Under the pieces are notes generated by a model. The model was not told the origin of the DNA and did no database searches. It worked only from the letters and a program-made list of their open reading frames with translations. From assembly GCF_004328665.1 (NCBI RefSeq), contig NZ_CP019770.1, positions 2,852,001-2,916,000 on the forward strand: a DNA stretch of 64,000 nt, in the 5' to 3' direction. The stretch is from Pseudoalteromonas sp. DL-6 (GTDB lineage: Bacteria > Pseudomonadota > Gammaproteobacteria > Enterobacterales > Alteromonadaceae). The translations under genes were made by a program, and so were the position numbers. Below are positions 57,450-64,000 of this stretch, in pieces (within the stretch, counting starts at the first letter, position 1; each line of letters begins with the position of its first letter).

Positions 57450-58349
57450 GGCTTTAACGTGTGCAATTGCGCTGCGCCCGAGGGCAGACAGTGAGTATCC
57501 TCCCTCTAAATAAGAGATAATACCTAAGCAATCATGTTGTTGGCTAAATTGCGCTAATTGCTCAGTAAGCCATATATAATCACTTTCAACAAACTTTAAA
57601 CTGGCCATATCATCTTCAAGGTGCGCATCAAACCCTGCGCTTATAAAAAGTAGCTCAGGCTTAAATTCTGTTAATTTTGGCAACCACTGCTGCTCATAAA
57701 GCGCTTTTAAATCAGTACCATCACTAGCTATAGGCAAAGGTGAATTTACCAGTGTGGCGTTATTTTTAATGGCGGTATTTGGATAAAATGGATATTGAAA
57801 TAACGAGCACAGCAACACATTTTCATCATCCATAAAAATATCTTGCGTGCCATTGCCATGGTGCACATCAAAATCGATAATGGCAATGCGTTTCACCCCT
57901 TTGCTTTGTGCATATTTAACCGCAATAGCAAGGTTGTTAAACACACAAAAACCAGAAGAGCTATCTCTGTTAGCGTGATGCCCTGGCGGGCGCACTGAAC
58001 AAAACGCGGCATCCAATTTACCCTCTAAAATCTCATCAACAGCGAGTAAACCAGCTCCTACTGCACGCTCAATGGCTTTTAATGAATCGGGGCACAACCA
58101 GGTATCGCCGTCCAAATCGCTAAGCCCTTCGATTGGGATCATACTTTCTACATGCTTAATGTGTTGCTCACTATGCGCCAATAAATAGTGCTCACGCGAG
58201 GCCTTAGGCGCTTGTTTTTGCTCAATAGCGACATCCAGTCCACTTGCAAGTAAACGGTCGTTAATGGCATCCAAACGCTCAGGGCACTCTGGATGATCGT
58301 CAATCATTTTATGTTTACGACAGTGGGGGTGAGAAATAATCGCAGTGCG
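57429..58349 (-). CDS. Histone deacetylase-like amidohydrolase
   Basis: A 306-residue class II HDAC/acetylpolyamine amidohydrolase relative. The zinc and catalytic motifs are visible: HPECPERLDAI near the start, RPPGHHA, IDFDVHHGNGTQDIF and SAGFDAH, and a C-terminal LEGGYSLSAL. Substrate is unknown; bacterial members act on polyamines or acetyl-lysine. ATG 58349 with GGAG seven bases before is chosen over the 16-codon upstream extension. Confidence 0.9.
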   Translation of the reverse strand, partial: RTAIISHPHCRKHKMIDDHPECPERLDAINDRLLASGLDVAIEQKQAPKASREHYLLAHSEQHIKHVESMIPIEGLSDLDGDTWLCPDSLKAIERAVGAGLLAVDEILEGKLDAAFCSVRPPGHHANRDSSSGFCVFNNLAIAVKYAQSKGVKRIAIIDFDVHHGNGTQDIFMDDENVLLCSLFQYPFYPNTAIKNNATLVNSPLPIASDGTDLKALYEQQWLPKLTEFKPELLFISAGFDAHLEDDMASLKFVESDYIWLTEQLAQFSQQHDCLGIISYLEGGYSLSALGRSAIAHVKALVDFGE

Positions 58350-58388
58350 CATAGCTAACTCCAAAGATAAGTTGCTTAACGAGTATAA

Positions 58389-58412
58389 CAAAGCCACCTG
58401 AGGGTGGCTTTG
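58389..58412 (-). terminator. Hairpin after the serine hydrolase gene
   Basis: CAAAGCCACC (58389-58398) with GGTGGCTTTG (58403-58412), GC-rich, with a short T-rich tail on the minus strand. Confidence 0.7.
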
Positions 58413-58455
58413 CGACTTTGGTTGATACTAAACGACTATATAACCAAGGTTCAGG

Positions 58456-59997
58456 TTATTTAGCTTTTAAGTCGAGATTTCTAAAATCAAAGCTAAAATC
58501 GGTCACCTGCGTTGAAACTGCATTCATTTTCGCTGATTCTACGCGGTTATCTGCACTCATAGAAAAACGAATGAAGGCATCTGCTTCTAATAGTTTTTCA
58601 TCCCACTTAACGATAAAGGTATTGCCAGTGTAATGCTCCAGTTCACCTTTAAGGCGCTTTGTGTGGGTAAAATCAATGCGTAATTTACCATCTAACTCTT
58701 CAACTATTACATCGCCATACCAATCATCATGCAATGTGCCTTTGTAATTAATGGTTGGCAATGCCGGCTGGATATCTGCTGGTACTGATGGAGCTGCGTT
58801 AGCATAAGCTTTTTCTTTACCTGCAAAGTGCTTTTTAGCTAAATCTTCAACCCAGTCTTTATCTTCAAGCTCTAGTACATCTTCAAGTACCTCATGGGTC
58901 ACCGCCGATAATGCAGAAAACGCTTGTTGGTTGCTTAATATCACAATCCCCACGTTTTTCTCTGGCAAAAGAGTAACCTGCGATACCATACCTAAAATAC
59001 CACCACCATGTGCCAGCTTCTTAACGCCGTGGTAATCTTCTATACTCCAACCTAACCCATAACCTCTAAATTGCTGATGGTACGCTTCATAAGCACTTTT
59101 AGATGCTAGTGAGGTAATATGTGGGTGCCACATTTGTGCTTGTTGTTTTTCGCTAAATAGCTGCTCGCCATTAGGCATTTTACCACCAGCAAGTTGAGTA
59201 CGTAGCCATTGGCTCATATCATTTACGCTTGATGCAATGGCTCCTGCCCCTCTAAAGTCTTCAAGGTAATTAACAAAAAAGGGATGTAATTTACCGTCCA
59301 TTGGGATATGCCCAATTGCCCAGTTTTTGTTATTTTTAGCGATACGCGAAAAGCCAGCCCGTGAGTTGCTCATATCGAGCGGCTGTAAAATATTTTTTTC
59401 AATGTAGTCGTTCCAACTCATACCCGATATGCGGGCAACAACTTCACCAGCGGTAACAAACATTAGGTTGTTGTAAGCATATTGGCTACGAAAACTGCTG
59501 GCAGGTTTTAAATATTGCAGCCCCGATAAAATATCAGCGACTGATTTATCAGTACTTGGCCAAATCATTAAATCACCTTGACCAAGCCCTAACCCACTGC
59601 GATGACTTAGCAAATCGCGAATTCGCATTTCACGGGTAACATAAGGGTCATGCAATCTAAATTCAGGTAGGTGATCAATTACGCTATCATCCCAGCTTAA
59701 TTTGCCTTCATCCACCAGCTTAGCCAGTGCTGCACTGGTAAATGCCTTAGTATTTGAAGCAATGCCAAATAAAGTGTCTTTATTCACCTTGCTATTAGTA
59801 TTGAGGTTGGCAACACCAAACCCTTTAGCGAATACGACTTTGTCATTTTCAACAATAGCAACGGCCATTCCGGGTACATCAAACCGTGTCATTGAGGCGT
59901 TGATCACCTCTGAAATTTTATCGGTATCAACTGCTGCAGAGCTCGTAAACGCCCAGCCAGCCAATAATGCGGCTGTGGCTAATTTTTTTAGTTTCAT
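58456..59997 (-). CDS. Exported serine hydrolase, class C beta-lactamase/CubicO type
   Basis: A 513-residue protein with a signal peptide ending near SSA, then a beta-lactamase-like domain with SxxK (Ser81-Asn-Thr-Lys84), YxN (Tyr175-Asn177) and an HGG motif (LAHGGGILGM, near 337), and a C-terminal lipocalin-like DUF3471 region (about 400-510). Such proteins are esterases or peptidases; a true resistance lactamase is unlikely given the tail and length. Stands alone with its own terminator. Confidence 0.88.
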   Translation of the reverse strand: MKLKKLATAALLAGWAFTSSAAVDTDKISEVINASMTRFDVPGMAVAIVENDKVVFAKGFGVANLNTNSKVNKDTLFGIASNTKAFTSAALAKLVDEGKLSWDDSVIDHLPEFRLHDPYVTREMRIRDLLSHRSGLGLGQGDLMIWPSTDKSVADILSGLQYLKPASSFRSQYAYNNLMFVTAGEVVARISGMSWNDYIEKNILQPLDMSNSRAGFSRIAKNNKNWAIGHIPMDGKLHPFFVNYLEDFRGAGAIASSVNDMSQWLRTQLAGGKMPNGEQLFSEKQQAQMWHPHITSLASKSAYEAYHQQFRGYGLGWSIEDYHGVKKLAHGGGILGMVSQVTLLPEKNVGIVILSNQQAFSALSAVTHEVLEDVLELEDKDWVEDLAKKHFAGKEKAYANAAPSVPADIQPALPTINYKGTLHDDWYGDVIVEELDGKLRIDFTHTKRLKGELEHYTGNTFIVKWDEKLLEADAFIRFSMSADNRVESAKMNAVSTQVTDFSFDFRNLDLKAK

Positions 59998-60024
59998 AGT
60001 ATTACCTTAGGTTATTATTTTTGT

Positions 60025-60519
60025 TTAGTCTTGATGAACCGCAAATTCTATTTCGGCGCGCGCTTTATTTGTATCTTGCTTACTCGGGTAAGCTAAAATG
60101 CGTTGACTATAATGCTCTGGCACACCGGCCTCAAGTGCGCCGCGGTATACATGCTGTACGTACCAATCATAAGGTAGCAGTGTGTCGTCATGTGTGTTTG
60201 CTATGTAACAGTGCACATTAATGTCATCGTCATCTAAAAGGCTCACGGTTAAATCAACACAGTCGTAATTAGGGCCTTCAATTTTATCTAAGATCTCTTT
60301 TTCGGCCTCATTAAGCTGATACACCACCCCATATACCAGAGCATCGGGTTCGTTGGTGGGTACAATAGTGCATTTACCTGAACCATCAGCAAAGGCCATA
60401 TTAAAGGTTAACTTATAGCCTTTTAAAAGCGCCGTACCCACACGTTTTGCATTAGGTAAACGTGCCAATAAACGATTAGATGACATATTGGAGCCAAACG
60501 AAAAATTATATAACGCCAT
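60025..60519 (-). CDS. Gamma-glutamylcyclotransferase-like protein
   Basis: A 164-residue GGCT-fold protein. FSFGSNMSSNRL matches the family YGSN glycine loop with Phe for Tyr, and the predicted catalytic acid is in ILDKIEG. The family turns gamma-glutamyl compounds into 5-oxoproline. The ATG at 60519 is chosen: the frame extends upstream to 60591, but those 24 codons are derived from the short MITE relic between this gene and the exporter gene. Confidence 0.82.
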   Translation of the reverse strand: MALYNFSFGSNMSSNRLLARLPNAKRVGTALLKGYKLTFNMAFADGSGKCTIVPTNEPDALVYGVVYQLNEAEKEILDKIEGPNYDCVDLTVSLLDDDDINVHCYIANTHDDTLLPYDWYVQHVYRGALEAGVPEHYSQRILAYPSKQDTNKARAEIEFAVHQD

Positions 60520-60530
60520 ACTATTCCTTA

Positions 60531-60576
60531 GGGTCAATTGACCTTTCAAGATCAAATTTGCAAAGGTCAACAGACC
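60531..60576. mobile_element. Short MITE relic (46 bp), both ends of the GGGTC family joined
   Basis: GGGTCAATTGACCTTTCAAG resembles the right end of copy A read in reverse (GGGTCTGTTGACCTTTCAAG), and CAAAGGTCAACAGACC resembles its other end. Between them only a few bases remain, so the element looks like an extreme internal deletion. TA is kept at the left, the right flank has decayed. Confidence 0.7.
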
Positions 60577-60580
60577 TCTG

Positions 60581-61207
60581 TTAAATAACAACTCGCACAG
60601 CCAGTGCGATTAAAATAATGCCAATGCCGCGATCGAACCAATAACCACTTTGTTGAAAAAAGTTACGCACCCGTGCTTTTGATAACAATAGCGACAAAAT
60701 AGAAAACCAAGCCCACGTAGCAAGCGCCATATAAACACCATACCCCACTTGCACTATTACCGGTGTGGTTGGACTAATTACTAAGGTAAACAAAGACATA
60801 AAAAATAGCGTAGCCTTAGGATTTAATGCATTGGTAAAAAAACCACGGCGAAACGCAAGACATGGTGACTCAGGTACAAGGATGGGTTTTGCAGTCTGTT
60901 CTGATGAGGTGTTTGAAGGTTTAGCAGCGCGTAGCGCCTGCACACCTAAATACGCTAAATAAGCACCAGCTATATATTTAAGTGCCATAAACAGCGAAGG
61001 CGATTGAGTTAACACCAACGCGACTCCCAACACACAATAAGCTATGTGTAATAAAATAGCTGCGCCTACACCTGCACTGGTCCACAGCGCATTATGCCTG
61101 CCGTACTGTACACTTTGCTTAAGTACCACAGCAAAGTCCGGCCCGGGACTCGCCACTGCAAAAAAGTGAGCAATGGCAATTAATAAAAACTCATCAATAT
61201 AGATCAT
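60581..61207 (-). CDS. LysE/RhtB-family amino-acid exporter
   Basis: A 208-residue inner-membrane protein with about six hydrophobic helices and the family motif FFAVASPGPDFAVV at residues 15-28. The RhtB/LysE family exports amino acids such as threonine, homoserine or leucine. It starts 2 bp after the next upstream gene (61210), so they are likely one operon. Substrate cannot be told. Confidence 0.9.
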   Translation of the reverse strand: MIYIDEFLLIAIAHFFAVASPGPDFAVVLKQSVQYGRHNALWTSAGVGAAILLHIAYCVLGVALVLTQSPSLFMALKYIAGAYLAYLGVQALRAAKPSNTSSEQTAKPILVPESPCLAFRRGFFTNALNPKATLFFMSLFTLVISPTTPVIVQVGYGVYMALATWAWFSILSLLLSKARVRNFFQQSGYWFDRGIGIILIALAVRVVI

Positions 61208-61209
61208 GA

Positions 61210-61992
61210 TTAACTGGCTTGCTCTGGCGAAAAAGCCAACAACAATGGGTTAGCCGACTGATTAACCAACGCTTTTATTTCTTTTTGCGCTTTTTTAAAT
61301 TGGCCTCTTAAATGCGGTTTTAAATGTTTTTTAGAGTGTTTATCTTGCTTAAAGTAGCTTACTAAAGCATGCATAAATACAGTATGGGTTTCACTGAGCG
61401 TGGCTTCGCGATTGGCATATGGGTTGTAACATGAGCCACAACCCCCCTTAAACTGGTATACGGTATTGCTCATCATCACCCCAAAACCTAAAAAGCACGC
61501 TAAAGCATCCGTTGCTTGAGGTAAGAACTCTTTACCACCTGGAGGTAATACGCCTACATGATGAATTAAAATAGTAGCAAGAGTACCTGCAAAGCTAGCT
61601 ACTAAATCTTGTGGCTGATTAATTTGGTTGGGGTTAAACGACACATTAATTGTATGGCTTGGTGGCACCATTAAATGGCAGTGCTCACCACGTAGATGCT
61701 CACTAAATTCAAAATGTGGAAACACCTGAGGTTGTAATTGTTGCGGTGCAACAAGTGTTATAGGCCACTCATCCATACCAGCATAGTGTTTAACACGCGC
61801 AAACACTTTACTGGCCATTTCTTCAATGCTTGAAACCGAATCAGGAAAAAACTCGACCGTTGGTAAAATAATTTGGCTATGCTTAGTAAAAAAATTCAGG
61901 TCAAAGTTTTCTGCAGCCCAAATAAAGGTATCAACTAGCCACTGTTGTTCTTGTTCTGCCAATAAGGGCTTTGATTTAAATAGGGTTAACAT
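61210..61992 (-). CDS. Conserved hypothetical protein with a Cys-rich motif
   Basis: A 260-residue soluble protein I do not recognise. Notable are TILIHHVGVLPPGG (about 133-148), GGCGSCYNPYANRE (about 180-195, with two cysteines), a predicted mostly helical body and a Lys-rich stretch (KDKHSKKHLKPHLRGQFKK, about 215-235). No signal peptide. It is flanked by creA and lysE genes with 2-3 bp gaps, so it belongs to this operon. The His and Cys pairs could bind a metal. Confidence 0.7.
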   Translation of the reverse strand: MLTLFKSKPLLAEQEQQWLVDTFIWAAENFDLNFFTKHSQIILPTVEFFPDSVSSIEEMASKVFARVKHYAGMDEWPITLVAPQQLQPQVFPHFEFSEHLRGEHCHLMVPPSHTINVSFNPNQINQPQDLVASFAGTLATILIHHVGVLPPGGKEFLPQATDALACFLGFGVMMSNTVYQFKGGCGSCYNPYANREATLSETHTVFMHALVSYFKQDKHSKKHLKPHLRGQFKKAQKEIKALVNQSANPLLLAFSPEQAS

Positions 61993-61995
61993 AAA

Positions 61996-62466
61996 CTATT
62001 CTTGCCCCTGTGCCCATTGCCATGCTTGTGTATTGTATAAAGGCACCGTAGAAAGCGCGTGATGATGACTGCCCGTAGATTCTTTCGTTGAGTACGATAA
62101 ATACAATAACGTATGGGTTTTAGCATCATAAATGCGACGAACCTTTAACGACTTAAACAAAATACTCTTAGATGATTTAAACACGACTTCACCCGACTTA
62201 CTACGGTCAATAGACTGTAATTGGTCTGCGGTAATTGGCCCTGTTTGACGACAAGCAATCGACATATCTGAGGGATCTGAAAAATCTAAATTAGCCTCAA
62301 TATGACTAATATGACAAGTAACCCCTGTAACAAGAGGATCTTGCTGTGAGTTTACCACCACATCTTTAGTAGTAAACAGCCCTAAACTCACTGAAGCAAC
62401 ATCATCAGAACACCCTGTAAGCCCTGCTAAACACGCAATTAGACTACCCATTTTGAGATACTTCAT
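61996..62466 (-). CDS. creA: CreA family lipoprotein
   Basis: A 156-residue protein of the CreA family (GVTCHISHIEAN, SIACRQTGPI, GEVVFKSSKSILFKSLKVRRIYDAK). A lipobox LTGC near residue 19 shows it is a lipoprotein here, which is not a given for CreA. Function unknown. ATG 62466 follows AAGGA with proper spacing; an upstream ATG at 62484 would put residues before the signal peptide. First of the creA-61210-lysE run. Confidence 0.88.
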   Translation of the reverse strand: MKYLKMGSLIACLAGLTGCSDDVASVSLGLFTTKDVVVNSQQDPLVTGVTCHISHIEANLDFSDPSDMSIACRQTGPITADQLQSIDRSKSGEVVFKSSKSILFKSLKVRRIYDAKTHTLLYLSYSTKESTGSHHHALSTVPLYNTQAWQWAQGQE

Positions 62467-62552
62467 AGCAAGTCCTTCGTTCATAATAAAATTAAGTTAT
62501 GCCTTATACTAAACGCTTTCACTGCGATAAAACAAATTTTATAAACAATAAA

Positions 62553-62578
62553 AAAGGCACGCCCGAAGGAGTGCCTTT
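62553..62578 (-). terminator. Terminator of the TonB-dependent receptor gene
   Basis: AAAGGCAC (62553-62560) with GTGCCTTT (62571-62578) followed on the minus strand by a T run; 25 bp past the stop codon. Confidence 0.9.
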
Positions 62579-62602
62579 GCAAACTAATACAGCTAAAAAT
62601 AA

Positions 62603-64000
62603 TTAAAAGCTATATTGTGCACCTAGATAAACATAACGACCGGCACCGCCGCCGTAGCCACTATAAAAGTTACCTCGGCCACTTGGATAAAATGCCCCTT
62701 TGTCGTCAAATACATTATTAATCCCACCAAATACACGTAAGTCACTCTTGTCAGTCAGTGCCATAGTGTAAGACGCTGATAAACTATGCTTTAAAAATGA
62801 GCCATAGTTTTGATATGCCAGTGGCTCAGGGTTAGCAATACAACCGGCATCGCCCGTAGCACAGCGTTCATCATTTGCAGCAACATATTCAAGGTAATCT
62901 TTCTCATCTTCTTGGCTTGCTTTAAAAGCACCTACGTAATTTGTACGCCAGCGGATACGTAAGTCATCCATTTTCCATACAATCGACATAGCTGCTTTAT
63001 CTTTTGAACGGCCATAACCTGCATACTGAGAAGTCACACTAGAACCATCTAACCCTTCATAGGTTTGCGAGTTTTCAATAATATGATTGTAATCAAGCTT
63101 AAATGACAGGTTACCATAGCTGCCTATGTCATATTTGTAAGTTGCAACTACATCGTAACCGCGCGCTGTTAACTCATCTAAGTTATATTCACGCTGTAGT
63201 ATTTTTACAATGTTACCTTCGTCGTTACGGGTAATATCGTTACAATATTCGTTATCACTACCCCACGCAGCCTCTGAGTCATAACATTCACGCATGATGT
63301 TTTCGTTACTTATTTCATCAATTGCATCAACAATGGCAATGTCGTAGTAATCAACCGCTAAGTTAAAGCCATCTAAAAACTCAGGTGAAACAGTAATACC
63401 AAAGGTATAGGTATCGGCTGTTTCTTCTTTTAAGTTTGGATTACCCGTATTTGGTGAATAGTTATTGTCTTCACTTTCAAATTCAAAGTCAGGATCATCA
63501 GCCAGCTTTTGTGCCAAGGTTGGCTCTAAACGGCAGTTATCGTGCCCTGGGTTTGTTGATGTTGCCGTTAAGCCATCACAAATATCATCAAATGAATCAA
63601 AATCGCCACGAGGGGGTGATAATAATTCCGTGATAGTTGGGGCACGCTGTGCACGTGCATAGTTAGCACGTAGCATGTACCCATCAATTGGCTGCCACAA
63701 TAATCCTAACTTATAACTGGCTACGGTGCTGATATTATCAATACTGTAATTAGCTAAACGCAACGACGTTTCTGCCGATAAGCTTTTAGCAAATGGCACA
63801 TCTTTAAGTAGTGGCACTGCAAGCTCTGCAAACGCCTCATATACTTCTACTTCACCATAAAAAGAAGGCACAACGTTAAACGTAATACCGCCCGCTTTCA
63901 TATCATCACTGGTATCTAAGCTTTGCGAGTCTTTACGATACTCTGCACCAAATACTGCAGACACATTACCTGCTGGCAATTCATATAAGTCACCGGTGAT
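62603..64000 (-). CDS. TonB-dependent receptor, C-terminal part (gene cut by window edge)
   Basis: The last 465 or so residues of an outer-membrane beta-barrel. The frame stays open to the window end (GDLYELPAGNVSAVFGAEYRK at the visible start), and the protein ends in Tyr-Ser-Phe, the C-terminal aromatic signature of outer-membrane barrels. Other barrel hallmarks are NYARAQRAPTITELLSPP and ETADTYTFGI. The plug domain, TonB box and signal peptide lie outside. Alteromonadales use such receptors for glycans, peptides or siderophores; the substrate cannot be read from this part. Confidence 0.93.
   Translation of the reverse strand: MTGDLYELPAGNVSAVFGAEYRKDSQSLDTSDDMKAGGITFNVVPSFYGEVEVYEAFAELAVPLLKDVPFAKSLSAETSLRLANYSIDNISTVASYKLGLLWQPIDGYMLRANYARAQRAPTITELLSPPRGDFDSFDDICDGLTATSTNPGHDNCRLEPTLAQKLADDPDFEFESEDNNYSPNTGNPNLKEETADTYTFGITVSPEFLDGFNLAVDYYDIAIVDAIDEISNENIMRECYDSEAAWGSDNEYCNDITRNDEGNIVKILQREYNLDELTARGYDVVATYKYDIGSYGNLSFKLDYNHIIENSQTYEGLDGSSVTSQYAGYGRSKDKAAMSIVWKMDDLRIRWRTNYVGAFKASQEDEKDYLEYVAANDERCATGDAGCIANPEPLAYQNYGSFLKHSLSASYTMALTDKSDLRVFGGINNVFDDKGAFYPSGRGNFYSGYGGGAGRYVYLGAQYSF

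Noticed and set aside
58456..59997. Beta-lactamase resistance gene
   Set aside because: SxxK and YxN are shared by all class C-like esterases and peptidases; the 513-residue length and DUF3471-type tail argue for a CubicO-type hydrolase.
60519..60591. N-terminal extension of the GGCT-like protein
   Set aside because: The 24 extra codons come mostly from the MITE relic; the family glycine loop starts right after the ATG at 60519.

Overview
This is a chromosomal core-genome window from a marine gammaproteobacterium, most likely Pseudoalteromonas or a close relative in Alteromonadales. The inference rests on gene content and synteny (pdhR-aceEF-lpdA, ampDE-nadC-pil, cpxP-cpxRA-fieF, yibN-grxC-secB-gpsA, gpmI-envC-yibQ, ftsYEX-rpoH, rpsU-dnaG-rpoD, dusB-fis, purH-purD), a moderately low GC content, and the style of the proteins. 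No rRNA, tRNA, prophage, CRISPR array or complete insertion sequence was seen.

Layout. 0.1-8.4 kb: tapT, then the pyruvate dehydrogenase operon on the minus strand, headed by its own GntR repressor gene and a PdhR box. 8.4-9.6 kb: a repeat-rich spacer of 1.2 kb. 9.6-18.5 kb: ampE and ampD (split by a MITE), nadC, and a type IV pilus set in the order pilA-pilC-pilD-coaE-pilB-yacG; pilB is out of its usual place and zapD is missing. 18.8-23.4 kb: a Cpx-type envelope stress module with tandem CpxR boxes, a lysophospholipase and the FieF metal exporter. 23.5-31.9 kb: trmL, gpsA-secB-grxC-yibN, then divergent gpmI-envC-ctp-yibQ. 31.9-38.9 kb: a chemoreceptor, rpoH behind a perfect CIRCE operator, and ftsX-ftsE-ftsY, where FtsY has a very repetitive acidic domain. 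39.1-47.0 kb: rsmD, the rpsU-yqeY-dnaG-rpoD macromolecular synthesis cluster, prmA and dusB-fis. 47.3-51.1 kb: purH, an exported methyltransferase-like protein and purD. 51.2-57.1 kb: two large cyclic-di-GMP proteins around a DUF2797 gene. 57.1-64.0 kb: small conserved genes, an HDAC-like deacylase, a CubicO-type serine hydrolase, a GGCT-like protein, a LysE-type exporter, CreA, and the 3' part of a TonB-dependent receptor cut by the window edge.

The coding part is mostly conventional. The unusual content is between the genes. First, at least twelve intergenic clusters in the first 24 kb are built on a strict 7-bp period, from perfect arrays (27 copies of one heptamer) to degenerate but in-phase words; none was seen in the remaining 40 kb. 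Second, a MITE family with GGGTC...GACCC ends and TA flanks occurs as a 264-bp copy, a 311-bp copy and a probable 46-bp relic. One copy lies 14 bp before the gpmI start codon. Third, rpoH carries a perfect CIRCE (HrcA operator) at its predicted promoter, with a candidate small RNA gene on the opposite strand beside it. No new multi-gene system was found.
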